64,000 nt of DNA from Colias croceus (Eukaryota > Arthropoda > Insecta > Lepidoptera > Pieridae). The notes under the pieces were generated by a model, which was not told the DNA's origin, made no database searches, and was given only the letters and a program-made list of their open reading frames with translations. The position numbers were made by a program, and so were the translations under genes. The stretch is taken from positions 9,622,501 to 9,686,500 of the forward strand of contig NC_059556.1 of the NCBI RefSeq assembly GCF_905220415.1. The letters are read 5' to 3'. Positions 11,191-24,205 of this stretch are shown one piece after another (positions within the stretch are counted from its first letter, which is position 1; each line of letters opens with the position of its first letter).

Positions 11191-14100
11191 TTCATACATA
11201 TTTATCATTTTTGTTGAATTAAAAAAACGGCGCTTAAAACATGTTTCAATTATTTTATTATTGAACGAACTAGTTACCGCGCCCACTCCGCCTCGACAAC
11301 CAGTATGACCTAGTTTCGAACAATATTTACTTAATTTTGCCGTTTTATCGGAACAATGTTGGTAAAAATTCGCCAATTATTAGAATGTGCAGTGAGTTTA
11401 ATGTATTGTGCGCATCTCAGCCTAATTTGGTGGATATTTACTTTGATTCGTATTCAATTTTTTCTATAAATATTGTTAATTACTTTAAAAATAATTACGT
11501 TAGTCATAACAAAATTTAACGTAAGCGTTGTGTTGATTTAGTTGGTACTATTTAAGTAAGTTTAAGATATAAAAATTAATTTGTCCTTACCTATAATTGG
11601 TTGATACATCCTTAACATTTATGTATTTCTAGATTTAAGCTTGCAAGATTTGTATGTATTTACTGTTGGTTTGGCTTAATAAATAAATAAATAAATAAAT
11701 CAGAATATTATGTCATTTTAAATTATGTCATTGAATCGCAGCTTTAAACATATTTCAATGTTGATCTTTTTGTAAACATATTGTTAATTGTGGTAACGCG
11801 TAGCTAAGGTCAATGATATGTGTAACAATAGTTTTCGAATATTTAGACCTTTAGAGTATTTATCAATAAATCAGCGATATTTGTTTACAGCTCTACTTTT
11901 TAGCGTATAAAAATATACTAATATTTGTATCTAAGTATTGCATTGAAGGTGTTATTTCGTAACGTAGCGTAGATAACTGTAAACTTTAATCGTGAATATT
12001 AATCTCCTATTGTAACATATTACTTCGTACACGTTAAAGGTTACTTTTTGCGCGTGACTATATTCATGAAATAGCCTAATGGACTTCTTTATGACCTATC
12101 CAGTAAAAACTTCGTTTGTGTAACAAAATATAAAATAGTTTTCCTAGTTTATGCACTATACTTTATATTATTTATTATTTTATAAGAAATGTTTTATCTT
12201 AAAAAGAGGAAAGAAATTGAAGTTTCTTTTATGTATTTATAAGTACTATGATACAACACTCGCATCTGGCTTTCTCACCTCATTTAATTGTACTGTATCC
12301 ATAACAAACACGATGCACATAATTCAGCTCATTTAAAATGTTGAAAAGGAAGTCAATTCACTTTCATATTGACATACTGTTCGCTTAACCTCTCCTCTAC
12401 GGTATTGCGAGTTGCGACACAATTTGACAGATTTACCGTCTACTCTTTCGACTTTGTAAGCTTTATGAAGTCACGGAAGCTCCAACTGACTGATTTATCG
12501 GGTAAAGTGCCACATGGGTCGTGTGTTAGTGATCCCGCAGGCTGGCGTGTGTGCGGCTGTGTGCGTCTGTGTGCGCGAGAAAGTGCTCTTAGTGACGCAA
12601 TGAGTGACGTAACAGAACGTGCAGTTATAGTCTAGCTCCTTCTGAACACTCAATTTGTAATTAATTTAGAAGTGCACTAATTATTATATTTTGTAATTAT
12701 GTGCAACATTGTATTGTCTTTACTTGTCTTACATTCATCAAAAGAAGCTTAAACGTCGAAGAAATAAATATTCCTCGTAATTCGTGAAAAAATTGTACCC
12801 AAATATATTTATTAAGTAACAAAACACAGAGAAAGATTATGTTTATATTAAATTCAGGTAGTTGATATGAATTTTGCATTCCGGTCGCGTAATTAAGTTT
12901 ATTGCCTTACTTGGCCGTAATTACCTGTTGTCAGACATCAGCACTTATGTAACATGCTGCCTGTCCTCATGACCGACTCCTGCGCCTCGCAGTGCGTATC
13001 CAATACAACTATTTATTTAATATTTATGGGTCATTACTGATGCGCTAAATCACATTTACTTGCTTCGTATTGAAGTGAATAATCATAGTGCTTTTCCGTT
13101 AATGAAATAAATAACTAGACGAGAATAAGTTTTGTCCAGTAAATGGTGTTTGAAAAGGTAGGTTCTATAAAAGACGATTGAATAAAATAAATGAACTAAC
13201 CATCAATATTGTGCTCAGTTCAATCAACGAAAACGTGAGCATTCTTCGTCTATTACTCATTTCTCTCGTAATAAGCTGTACATTACGTCTCGATTACATC
13301 AATTACACCGACTTCGTATCAAACACGAATCGTATATTCATGTCCTACATAGTATTCATATAAAGCACAAGCCGTATAAGAGGAGGAACGAATTACAAAC
13401 ACGAGTGCGAAATGCAAAGAGGCCGCATTACATTGGTGGTCGAAGATGCACACAAGGTCAGGGTCGCGGCGCGTGTGTGCGTCCGCGCCGCGCGTGTGTG
13501 CGTGTGTGCTCCCACGACCATAGATATAATAATACACTACGACATGAACAGTTAAATTGTATGTCATTAAGGTTTATCTACATCTGTATTGTGCCAACAA
13601 GTTCACGACCGGGCAGACCTTACGAGTTCACGGTATTTGAATGAATGAGATCTCGTCAGCTAATTCTATCTCTGTAAATGGAATTATCATTTTCGCATTA
13701 TCGCAATATGCTCAAAATTTTTAAAATATTCATAAAAATTAAGTTTCGAAGTCGATATCCATAAACTGTCTAGATAGACAACGATTTTCCCTAATAGATT
13801 TGAACTAAGGTCCTTTAAATGCTGTAAACAGTGAAGGATGAAGCAACAATCCGTAAGGCTCCATTAGAACACGATGCCCTTATACAAATCACCTGTTACG
13901 CCGAGTGTAGAGTCGCACGCGTCGCTAATGGCGAGGCTAACGGTCAAAGGTCAGAGTTGAGTCTCCTGCATTAAGTAACCGCGAAGAGCTTGCGACAGCC
14001 GCTTCTGTCTTAGGATTTGAACAAAAACACCTGACTGGCGCACGATCCGTTGCACAAACCGTCTGGAACCTTCTGTTACAGTTTCAGTTATTGTTCGGCA

Positions 14101-15373
14101 CGTGCGCGATGAAGCGAGCTTCAAATAAATGTTCTTTTCATAAATATTGGAATTTACATTATAAAGAATACATTAACTGAAGTGCTTTATTATATAACAG
14201 CTTGACACACAAAATTAGATGCTATTATTTAAGTTTAACAGGGCGAGTAATTTCAACTGAAATACGAAACTAGGTTATTTAACCAATTATGATTTAAAAT
14301 AGTGGTAGATATAGTAGAAATTTTTCAAATATTTTCATAACGTTATCAAAGAAAATATCAAAAACAGAAAATAATAAAATGTCTGTCGTTAATTTTCAAT
14401 TACGATTATTTTTAATTCTTTAAAATTACAGAATTTCACAATAATCAGTCATGGATTTTAAACCTTATTCACATATTTTAAACGAGGATATGTCAGTTAT
14501 TGTACCCATCGAATTCTTATTCCGTACCAGTTGAGGCTCTATGATGCGCGGCGGCGGCGGCGCAGGCGCGGCGAGGTCGGGTCAACACACAAGATACAAG
14601 AGTACGTCCCCGGAGTTACCCAACCCGCTGAGCTCACATCCTCTACCTAATTTGTCACGCGTTCAATTTTGTAACGACTTACGACTTCACGTTTCCGTTT
14701 GTACCGTCACATGTACGTAATGGCAAATATAAAAAAAATCTACTAAAAGAACTGGCAAAAAAGACTTCCTCGTTATAATCAGATTAGTCAATATTTTCAG
14801 ATAAAAATCTGTTATCTTAATAGTTAAGGAAATAACGAAGTTTTTAAACGAATACGTAGTTACATAACTTAGCATAATATTAGTGTTTGACAAGTGAATG
14901 AAGAAACACAAAAATATGCGTCGGCTATATGAAGCAACGTGCGTGATGCAAGAATTATTGAGGAAGTTTCGCATTATTCGTACGAGAGATGCAAATGGTG
15001 CAACGTTGGGTAACCGCCCGCGCGGGCCGCACGCAACGCGCCCGGAGGTGAGGCGCCGCCCCACGCCGCATCCCGGAGTGGGATTCAATGAAATGATTGC
15101 GATTTTACGACTGGGGTTGGTGTAGGGTGGTCCATGGATTATGTTGTTACAGTACAGTGTTTTAATCGCAGGAAATAAACTAAACAGTAAACAAATAGAT
15201 AGTCGGGTTATGTCAGAGCTACGGCTGCCGGCGCAGGCGCGTCCCGCGTGTTGGCGAATGTCGGCGTTTATTACGCAAATTACATCACGCATATTTTTGT
15301 GTAAATATTACATTTTATCTTCATCGTAACTATAATCTGAGAATTTCAAATACAAACAAACATTGAAATATTA
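11191..15373. other. Noncoding stretch
   Basis: No supported gene. Contents include an (AATA)n microsatellite, a GT-rich segment at 12540-12580, a GT/GC-rich segment at 13450-13520, and GC-rich islets at 14545-14580 and 15015-15080. Open frames such as 14687-15292 (minus, 201 codons) have no domain and span low-complexity DNA, so they are not called. Confidence 0.5.
11678..11700. repeat. (AATA)n microsatellite
   Basis: About six AAAT/AATA units in a row, uninterrupted. Confidence 0.85.
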
Positions 15374-15556
15374 TCCATACTAATATTATAAATGCGAAAG
15401 TAACTCTGTCTGTCTGTCTGTTACTCAATCACGCCTAAACTACTGAACCAATTTGCATGAAAATTGGTATTGAGATATTTTGATCCCCGAGAAAGGACAT
15501 AGGCTACCTTTTATTGCGAAATATGTACCACGGGCGAAGCCGGGGCGGACCACTAG
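15374..15556 (+). mobile_element. Helitron-like element (Lep1-like)
   Basis: It is flanked by A and T exactly as Helitrons insert: host A, then TCCATACTAATATTATAAAT at the 5' end, and CCGGGGCGGACCACTAG then host T at the 3' end. It contains a TCTG microsatellite (15406-15420) and is 183 bp and noncoding. The inner part shares AAAGGACATAGGCTACC with the opposite-strand copy at 38842-39027 apart from one base. Confidence 0.75.
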
Positions 15557-16000
15557 TATTCTATATATTATATAGGTAGTTAATTACATTAATTCAAAAT
15601 TTGTACCCATTTGTCTGCATCCCTATAAGGTTTTGGGCTTGTCTTTTAATTACATAGTGATTGAGTTAATGCAATAAGGTCGAATTTTCTACACAGTCAA
15701 ATGCTATGGAGAAGTCAAAAAAAAAAGATAGAAAATCCTCCCTCATCCGCCCTCTACATACTATAAGCCATTTTATATTGCTTACTAACAAATTTGATGG
15801 ATTCTAATCACTGGTAGCAAAACCATTCTTCAATGTTTTCCCTTCATTTATAGAGTAAATGGACATTTAAATCGTATTAAATAATATTTTTCAAAACTGG
15901 TTTTACATTAAATTGTAAGTAATTAAACATTGAAGTTCGCATTTTGGGTTTTCCAGAATTTAATTTTACTAATAATTTATGCTTAAAATATTATAATTCA
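15557..16000. other. Noncoding sequence
   Basis: No gene or clear repeat seen between two Helitron-like elements. Confidence 0.5.
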
Positions 16001-16168
16001 TCTTAATATAATATAAATCTCGTGTCACAATGTTTGTCCTCAATGGACTCTTAAACCACTTAACCGATTATAATAAAATTCGCACACCATGTGCAGTTCG
16101 ATCCAACTTGAGAGATAGGATAGTTTAAACATGTAGGTACCACGGGCGAAGCCGGGGCGGACCGCTAG
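16001..16168 (+). mobile_element. Helitron-like element
   Basis: Host A, then TCTTAATATAATATAAATC, and GCCGGGGCGGACCGCTAG followed by host T. It is 168 bp with no coding capacity. The 3' terminus is the same as in the 10851-11190 pair, while the 5' part differs, so this is another subfamily using the same end. Confidence 0.7.
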
Positions 16169-16831
16169 TATACATATAAAATATTGATTTAACAGTCGCG
16201 ATTAATTATTATGTAAGGATCATCTTACAAAGCTAGTTTTTACTACATATAAAAATTCAAGCCGTTTTATTAACTATTCAATCGCCATCTTAATATCTTT
16301 CGCATCGTTAATGTCCACGTATATTATGCAAATGCCATAATGAGTATAACTACTTATAATGGTGTAAAAAAGTAATAACGTCAAGGACACACTCCTAAAT
16401 ACGTCGTGTGAAGGATTCCAGTTACTTATTTAATTTTATTTCAATAAATTGTTCACACGAGTCTCTATCAATCGTGAAAATTAGTTCAAAAATTTCAACC
16501 TTGTGTAGACTGAATAAAAAATAAAGCGTAATTTACACGTGCACATACATGTAGTAAATAGTAATCAATATCTTGAGAAATCATAACTCTTTACGATCGG
16601 TTATTGACAATACACTCCCAGCAACAAACGCTCTACAATTCCACAATGCAAACTATTTGTGACGCCGTTTACACAGTAACTTGTTAATATAATATGTGTA
16701 TTATGTTTTCCGATGCTTATCGTTTGTCGATGTAAATCAAACAATGGTGTGAAACACGTTTAACATAGATAATGAGCTATCTCTGAAGCATTAAGTTTAT
16801 ATTTAGCGATTTGTTTAGATGTTATAGTACG
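16169..16831. other. Noncoding sequence
   Basis: AT-rich, with no gene or repeat recognised before the foldback element. Confidence 0.5.
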
Positions 16832-18270
16832 AGATCCGGCTGCAGGATTAGTGCGTTCATCGGTTTTTTGCTGAAAACCGAATTTTTATGTATATTTATA
16901 ATTAGGAGAATATATATCGACTAGGTTGCCAGTCAAAATTTGGCCGCAAGCATGTTTAATTAAAATTTTTCTAATCGATTTTTGGGAAAAAAATTCGTTC
17001 ACTTATTTTTTGAATAAAATGTAGTCTACTTCACGGCAAATGATATAAAGATTCAAAAAAATCACGGTTGCCGCTTTTCACCTGGCCGCAACATCTTGGC
17101 AGCCTGGTGCAAACAGGTATGATTTCGATTCATTTTTACGTTCATAACGTACATTTATGAATCATATATCAAATTAAAGCTAATTTTTTTCTATTTATTA
17201 TCATATATGGTTGCCTAATTAAATCCAGCCGCAAATAAGGGTTGCCGGCTGTTAAAAATTATAAATATTTACGCCTATTAGTACACCGACGCATTCGCGT
17301 GCGGCAGCGAAACAACTAGAAAAAGAGAGGATCGGCTGTTAATTATATTAAATCAATATTACTTTTTAAATTTGTCATTTTGAAAAGGACGACATATTTT
17401 CTTTCACTCAACCTTAAATATTCAACATCTTTAACAGCCGGCAACCCTTATTTGCGGCCGGATTTAATTAGGCAACCATATATGATAATAAATAGAAAAA
17501 AATAAGCTTTAATTTGATATATGATTCATAAATGTACGTTATGAACGTAAAAATGAATCGAAATCATACCTGTTTGCACCAGGCTGCCAAGATGTTGCGG
17601 CCAGGTGAAAAGCGGCAACCGTGATTTTTTTGAATCTTTATATCATTTGCCGTGATGTAGACTACATTTTATTCAAAAAAAAATGTGAACGAATTTTTTT
17701 CCCAAAAATCGATTAGAAAAATTTTAATTAAACATGCTTGCGGCCAAATTTTGACTGGCAACCTAATCGATATATATTCTCCTAATTATAAATATTCATA
17801 AAAAGAATGCGTCGGTGTACTAATAGGCGTAAATATTTATAATTTTTAACAGCCGGCAACCCTTATTTGCGGCCGGATTTAATTAGGCAACCATATATGA
17901 TAATAAATAGAAAAAAATTAGCTTTAATTTGATATATGATTCATAAATGTACGTTATGAACGTAAAAATGAATCGAAATCATACCTGTTTGCACCAGGCT
18001 GCCAAGATGTTGCGGCCAGGTGAAAAGCGGCAACCGTGATTTTTTTGAATCTTTATATCATTTGCCGTGATATAGACTACATTTTATTCAAAAAAAAATG
18101 TGAACGAATTTTTTTCCCAAAAATCGATTAGAAAAATTTTAATTAAACATGCTTGCGGCCAAATTTTGACTGGCAACCTAGTCGATATATATTCTCCTAA
18201 TTATAAATATACATAAAAATTCGGTTTTCAGCAAAAAACCGATGAACGCACTAATCCTGCAGCCGGATCT
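16832..18270. mobile_element. Compound foldback element with about 465 bp inverted arms
   Basis: The left arm (16832-17296) starts AGATCCGGCTGCAGGATTAG. The right arm (17805-18270) is its near-perfect reverse complement and ends CCTGCAGCCGGATCT. The loop (17297-17804) holds a further copy of the arm core in right-arm orientation at about 17431-17800. The core therefore occurs three times, once forward and twice reversed. No protein is encoded. The structure fits a foldback or MITE-like DNA transposon with a nested or rearranged arm. No unambiguous target duplication was seen. Confidence 0.8.
17431..17800. repeat. Extra arm-core copy in the foldback loop
   Basis: This runs from TTAACAGCCGGCAACCC to about AACCTAATCGATATATA and is nearly identical to 17846-18215 in direct orientation. 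Both are the reverse complement of roughly 16880-17255. Small differences (for example AATAAGC versus AATTAGC) show the copies are separable. Confidence 0.75.
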
Positions 18271-21200
18271 TAGACTATTAGCGTTCGATGGCGGATCCCC
18301 GCAAGCGCGGGCCGCGCGGCACTAAACATTCACACTCAATGTCATTGTATTATGTCATTTTACAACTAAATCTAATGAACACCAACCAGCCGATAATTGT
18401 TATGTCCTGTATTCTAGGTAATTGAGAATTTTCGCTGCGGTTTTATAGTTTGCGCGTTTCAAGCTAATTCATTTTATGAATATTTATTTAAACAGCTTTA
18501 TAAGAAAGGAAAAGAACCGAGTAATCTGTTTCCAGTCAACAGTCGGTACAATTAGACCGTGAATTGGTTTTTTATCAGTCAAGAATACGAATTTATTAAA
18601 TAATTTATAAGTAGTTAAGAACTTGCAAAAATGTAAAGTGAATGTAGATTTGTGAAATCGTTCTATGTAAAATATTATAATAGGTAGGTACTTTGGACAC
18701 CATTATTAGTTTGCTTACTGAACCTTTATCTTATAAACATTCAAATGTTTGTTATAAAAAAATAGAATTAAATATTTCTAGCTCTACGTTTTTAAAACTA
18801 AAATTAGTTCTAGCTGATTATACGAATTAAATTTCCCTTCAACTTTAGGCAAGGAAAATCGTTCATTTCGCAAGGCAGTCAGTATGCGAGCGGCGTGTTG
18901 TTGGCCAACGCTCGCGAAGGATGCCCTAATGCGACCGCCGACTGCACACGTGCGAACCCGCACTCAATTGTTATGGCCACTCTATTAATAGTTAACTAAA
19001 TTGTACGTAGTAACTTCTACTTCACTAACGTGTTCCAACAAAAACAAATACAAGCTACGTAAAAATGATTAGAGTTTAACATCTTTATTTAGCTTGTTGA
19101 ATGTTTAAAGGGTATGTGCCTTAAATACAGGATGAAATTCCAATAACAATTGAGTCATGAGTAGAACCTTCGAAATAATATAAGGAAATACCCAAATGTA
19201 TGTACTTGTGAGTCTGGGTGCGTAAGGTTCGCCAAAGACAAATGAGTCAAATGAAGTTATTTGTTGATATGATATGTGTGTGAATTCAAAGGTATTAAGT
19301 AACTAATTTATAAACATTATAGAGAGATGAGGTGAATATATTTGACGCAATCATATAAATTGTCTACTTTAATGATGTAAGTATAATCAAATGGAGTTAC
19401 TCTTTAAATAATACTTTAACGACCTCATTATAATATCGTGCATGCGAATAGTTTCTCTATTTTGTCGGTGTCTTCTTTTACAATCCTTAATAAGCTTGTA
19501 AACGATTTTACAAAACCCGAGCGCACAAAATGAGGCGCTATTAATTTCGCAACGTTACGGTTAAGGCGAACAATTTGCTACATTTTGAAAGCATTTGTTT
19601 AAACTTACATTACCGTGCTTATTGCGGTTGTGTGTAACACATATTATATAGTAATCACGGATTGCTGAGGAAGCCATTAGACAAACAATTAAAGATTCTA
19701 GCTTACTTTTTTAGGAAAATACAGGTGGTAGCGCAAAAATTGAAGAGTTGCTCTATATTTTTAAGTTGCTCTATGTTCTTCTCTACATAATATGTTTTAC
19801 ATACAAAATATTGATTTGTATACATTCGGTAAGGATTCCACGAGCGGTCGTAGACAATATGTGATCCCGCCGTGTTGCAAGCGGGTTATGCAAGCGAACG
19901 TTTGTTTCTTTAATCGAACTGTAATCGAATATCAGCTCGCATAGAAAGGTGCAGTTATGTAAGTCGGAACTGAACCAGCGGCGCGGCCGTCGCGACCGTC
20001 CGCGTGACGCGTCGTACACTTTGTTTATTTTGATACTACGATAGTCAGATAACATCAGCTGGTAATTGCGACTTATAATTAAACTATTGATTATTAAGAG
20101 CAACGCGAAAAGTGAGCGAGTTTTACGATTGCGTGTTTAATTACAACTCTATCGAAATTTCTTAATGTCATAATTTTCCATTACGTAGAGGAAATTATGA
20201 CGGATGGATATTTTAGAATTTTTCAGTAGGTACTTATATTTTATAAATTTATTTTTATAGTATAGCAAGTACAGGGAATATTTTAGACTTTGACAATTAT
20301 TTTAAGAATTGATTGTGACATAGTCATTATAGAGTTCAAGTAACTGACGATAACGGCAAATAGATGTAGAGCTTTATAAGTTTCACTGTTCCAGTTTAGG
20401 CGCACATTAGTTGTTTAGAAAATAAGTAATGCATTTTACGGGTTACGGGAAGCAGAGCCGCGGCGCAGCGCTCTCTTGCAACAACTCTCGCAATATCGCT
20501 TTCCAGCGCGACTCGAATCGCGATAATCGAATGTTCCACCAATCATCGGTTTCATATAGATTCTATCCTTGACCTCCGAATTACGTTTGTCTCGCAAAAC
20601 CAATTTGGCTTCTGAATTGAAAACGTTCATGCTATGTTTGAGTAATTGTCGTCTGAAAAGATCGATCTGAACAACACGCTTCAGCTGTAAGGCCAACGCC
20701 TTTTGTAACTTTGACACATTTTCTCTACTTTTTATCGCTAGATGATTGTTTAAACAATGTTATTCTATCGTCTTATAATATTTGTCAAAGTTTATTATAA
20801 AAAGCGATGTTTATTTCAATGGCTTTTGACCTCAGGTCATAAATCATATATATATGCGACCGTGACATAAGAACTACTTCGACTTCGACCTGAAATAAGA
20901 AAATGTGCAGAAAGAGTGAAGAAAATAAAAGGTTGAGAAGTAAAATGTAGGTTACAGCGATAAAAGGTCTCTCATTATGTAAGCTAACGTGATGACATAC
21001 TGGGAAGCCACCGCACGAAGTGACCACATTTGCATACAAACGTTTTTTTTTTTATCTAAACACTAAAAGACGCAGTATTTGCATGTTCCACGATCGATTG
21101 TTTGACTATTCATTAGTTAGTGAGAACCGACTCCGACTCCGACGGCCGCGGCATGCTATACTTTGCACTTAGAACCGATCACTTAGTCACTATCCTAGCT

Positions 21201-22008
21201 GATTCGGCCACTGCTTAGTGAAATAGTTAGAAAGGGTCCCGTCGACCTCGACGCAAACACACCACAAATTACTTACTAAATACACAAAATATAAATATTG
21301 AACCGACGATCTTTTGACTTTTCTTTCAGGATCAACAACTTCACATTTCGTATCATGTAAGAAATTAGTTATTATTTACTCGTAAATGTAACACTAAAGT
21401 AGACAAAAAATAACTATGAAACTATCGATAAGGATTTAAAGAGATCCTTACCGACGGCTAGTTCGAACACTCGACTCCGATGGGAAGTGTGGTGTTCTAA
21501 ATAGAGTTGTTGTGGTCAAAACGTCGTCGGTTGCGCAAGCGCGGTACGTACCGGGCGGCGTCGGCACGGAGCTGTGGACGCGTGTGATCGTGGCAGTCGC
21601 GGGACACCGAATGAGGCAGCGTGCGCGCAGCAGCCGACACCTTCCAGCCTCCACACCCCGCCGCGTCCCCCGCGCCCCGCGCCCTGCGCCCCGCCGCCCG
21701 CCGGCCACCAGCCACTAGCCATCAGCCACCCTAAGAACTGTGACTGAAGCTTTCAAAGTTCCATGTTCGAAGGCACTCGATACAGGTGTACCCATTGGGC
21801 AATGGAGCTGTAGGAATGCTAGAAGTTTGTTAAGCGTTTGTTTTGGTTTTTTGTAACAAAAATTGGAGTAACAAGACTTTCGAGCATTTTAGGCTCTCCT
21901 AGAGTCCAGAGCATGGATAGATCTCAGTTCAGAATATGTATAAGCATTGTACAAGCTCAGAGTATGTAACATAGATAATACTGTATATAGTATGTAAGCA
22001 TTGTATCT
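18271..22008. other. Noncoding stretch with GC-rich islets
   Basis: No supported gene. GC-rich islets occur at 18290-18320, 19975-20015 and 21540-21720. The last, read on the minus strand, ends in a GTCGGTAAGG splice-donor-like sequence at 21446-21455 and could be an untranslated first exon or promoter. Minus-strand frames at 20436-20717 and 21448-21722 have no recognisable product. Confidence 0.45.
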
Positions 22009-22490
22009 ATATGTCGTGGTCATATCGTAGATTTGATCATTTCATGATATGAGTGGCCATTTCACGAAATGGTCGCATATCGTGAAATGGCCAATTTAGT
22101 TTGGCCACATCATGATGTGGTTTGGGCAGATCAATGATAAGAAATCGTTTCACGATATGGCCAATTAACGCACGGTTTTTTCATGAAATGATCAAAATTA
22201 TTTGATCATATCGTAAAATAGTTACATTAATCGTTGGTAGAGGCGCTGCAAGCTCTGTGTTTATGTGATAAGATGGCGGCCGCTGGCGAAAATTAAATTA
22301 TTCACAGTTAAAAACTTCATAATTCGTTTAATAACAATATTATGAAGAAAGTCATAGCAAAGAATTTACGACGAAGAGGTACAAGTACTATGGAAAATGT
22401 GGATATCTTATATGTATTTAAGAAAAAATGCGACTTAAATAAAATAATTTAAGAAACTACTACTATATTATTATAATTGTTTGTTTTTTT

Positions 22491-22534
22491 AAAAGCGATC
22501 CGCTTCTGGCACTCGCCGGCCGCTGCCGCGGCAC
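22491..22534 (+). repeat. 44 bp direct repeat, copy 1
   Basis: It contains CGCTTCTGGCACTCGCCGGC followed by CGCTGCCGCGGCAC. Copy 2 at 22609-22652 differs at only a few positions. The two flank the short CCTAA tract. Confidence 0.75.
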
Positions 22535-22575
22535 GCTCGCTTTGCTCGCTCGGCTCGTGCGTTGTTTATCAAAGT

Positions 22576-22595
22576 CTAACCTAACCTAACCTAAC
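22576..22595. repeat. Short interstitial telomere-type repeat (four CTAAC units)
   Basis: Four perfect units of the insect telomere motif (C-rich strand on plus) lie between the two 44 bp direct repeats inside the inverted-repeat element. Confidence 0.8.
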
Positions 22596-22608
22596 TGTTT
22601 TCTATTGC

Positions 22609-22652
22609 AAAAACGATTCGCTTCTGGCATTCGCCGGCCGCTGCCGCGGCAC
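22609..22652 (+). repeat. 44 bp direct repeat, copy 2
   Basis: Near-identical to 22491-22534 and ending in the same CGCTGCCGCGGCAC. Confidence 0.75.
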
Positions 22653-22888
22653 TAACTTAAATGACATTAAACAAGTTTTTAGAATATAGTTATTCTGAAT
22701 TTTTTTAATATTTTATGGACTCTTTATATTTTATACGATCTGGCCAAATGTGGATGACCAAATCGTGAAACGTTGACGATTTAACGATCTGATCAAACTA
22801 TGTTGGCCATTTCACGATATGCGACCATTTCGTGAAATGGCCACTCATATCATGAAATGATCAAATCTACGATATGACCACGACATAT

Positions 22889-23876
22889 ACATGCGGTAGA
22901 TGTAGTGTATCATTATACCTAGGTGTCGCTTTAATGATAACCTAACTATTGTACCTTTTATACAGTGATTCATCACTAATGTTTATGTCAAATTATTATC
23001 CTATTGGATATTGAAAACTAAAGCAAGATATTATTATAACGAAAACCAGGACAATGCGACCACGTAAGGAATTTCGTGACAATTTGGTAGGACATGACAC
23101 ATTGTTAAACAATAGGAGGACTTAGCTTTTAATTTGTAACACAGGACATATCTGTTATTCTACTACAAATTGAACTTATTGTACACGAAATGGATTGTCA
23201 TATCAAATGTTGCACGAAAAGGTAAAGTTCTCAGTAAAATTAAAGTGTTTTTAATTTGCTCCAATAAATGTGGTACACCTTGAATAGCCGGTTTCGACCT
23301 TTCAGGCATATTTCATAAATTGCGAGCACACGCGTAAATGGCGAAAGGTTGTACAAATTATTGATAAATCTCGGCCTTTTTACTGCTCTCAATTACCTGA
23401 CATTTGCTACGGAACTTTACAGGTAGTCGGAGAGTCGTTGAAGTCTTTGCCTCTCTTATTAAATCTAAATCCTTTTATGTGTACCATCACCTCAGGCATA
23501 ACTACCACCTTATTACTAAGAAATACACTATAGTTAATATATCATAATTCCACAGTAGCATGCACAAAAAATATCAATATTATTAATTTGGTCGGTTGAT
23601 CAAGCTTTTTGCTCGCCGCCATGGTTGCGGTTGCTCTAATGCGTCTCATGGATTTACTTGACTTTACAAGTATTGTATAAGTACATCGTACCTCTGTTTT
23701 TGTACACTTAGCGGTTAAATTATTTTCTCATTTTCCCCAAACTTCAATGCCATTTACAATATAATTAACGTAATAGCAAACGGAAGCTGTTTACTGCGCT
23801 ATTTATAATTCAATAAAATTATAGCTTATAGGTATGATTCCACAAACAAAGGGAATTTTAAAATAATATTACTTTA
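22889..23876. other. Noncoding sequence
   Basis: No gene, RNA or clear repeat seen. Confidence 0.5.
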
Positions 23877-24205
23877 CTAGCTTCCGTCCGCGCGGATGTC
23901 GGTCTTCGCGTGGATGGTTTATTTCTCCATTTTGAGTAACTCTGACAATGAAATCTTATAAATATCTATTGGGCCCAAATACGGCTAGGCCTATAATAAT
24001 ACGCAACGTGTGTGAGCAACGTCTATGGATAAAACTGAAAAATTGAGATTATTTTTTTTTCTACGTATTTTTCCAGGATAAAAAGTATCCTATTTTACGC
24101 CCAGGATAATAAGGTATACCAAGTTTCATCGAAATCGAACCGGTAGTTTTCACGTGATGTCTTCACATACAGACAGACAGACAGACAAAAAATTTTTTAA
24201 TCACA
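23877..24205 (-). mobile_element. Helitron-like element or fragment
   Basis: Read on the minus strand it ends in a GC-rich segment and CTAG followed by T (23877-23880). It contains a four-unit CAGA tract at 24173-24188 and a sequence close to AACTACCGGTTCGATTTCG, both usual in this group. The 5' end is uncertain. Confidence 0.45.

Larger units (their letters stand above)
22009..22888. mobile_element. Inverted-repeat element with perfect 86 bp termini
   Basis: Bases 22009-22094 and 22803-22888 are exact reverse complements (start ATATGTCGTGGTCATATCG). The arms are themselves built from small near-palindromes such as CCATTTCACGAAATGG. A perfect 16 bp palindrome, CCACATCATGATGTGG, lies just inside at 22105-22120. 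The interior contains a 44 bp direct duplication and four CCTAA units but no coding sequence. Perfect arms imply recent insertion or ongoing homogenisation. The superfamily is not identified. Confidence 0.8.

Noticed and set aside
14687..15292. 201-codon minus-strand frame
   Set aside because: No domain, odd composition, spans a GC islet and AT-rich DNA; no splice or repeat support.
20436..20717. 93-codon minus-strand frame with charged residues
   Set aside because: It looks protein-like at first but has no recognisable motif or splice context; kept out for lack of support.
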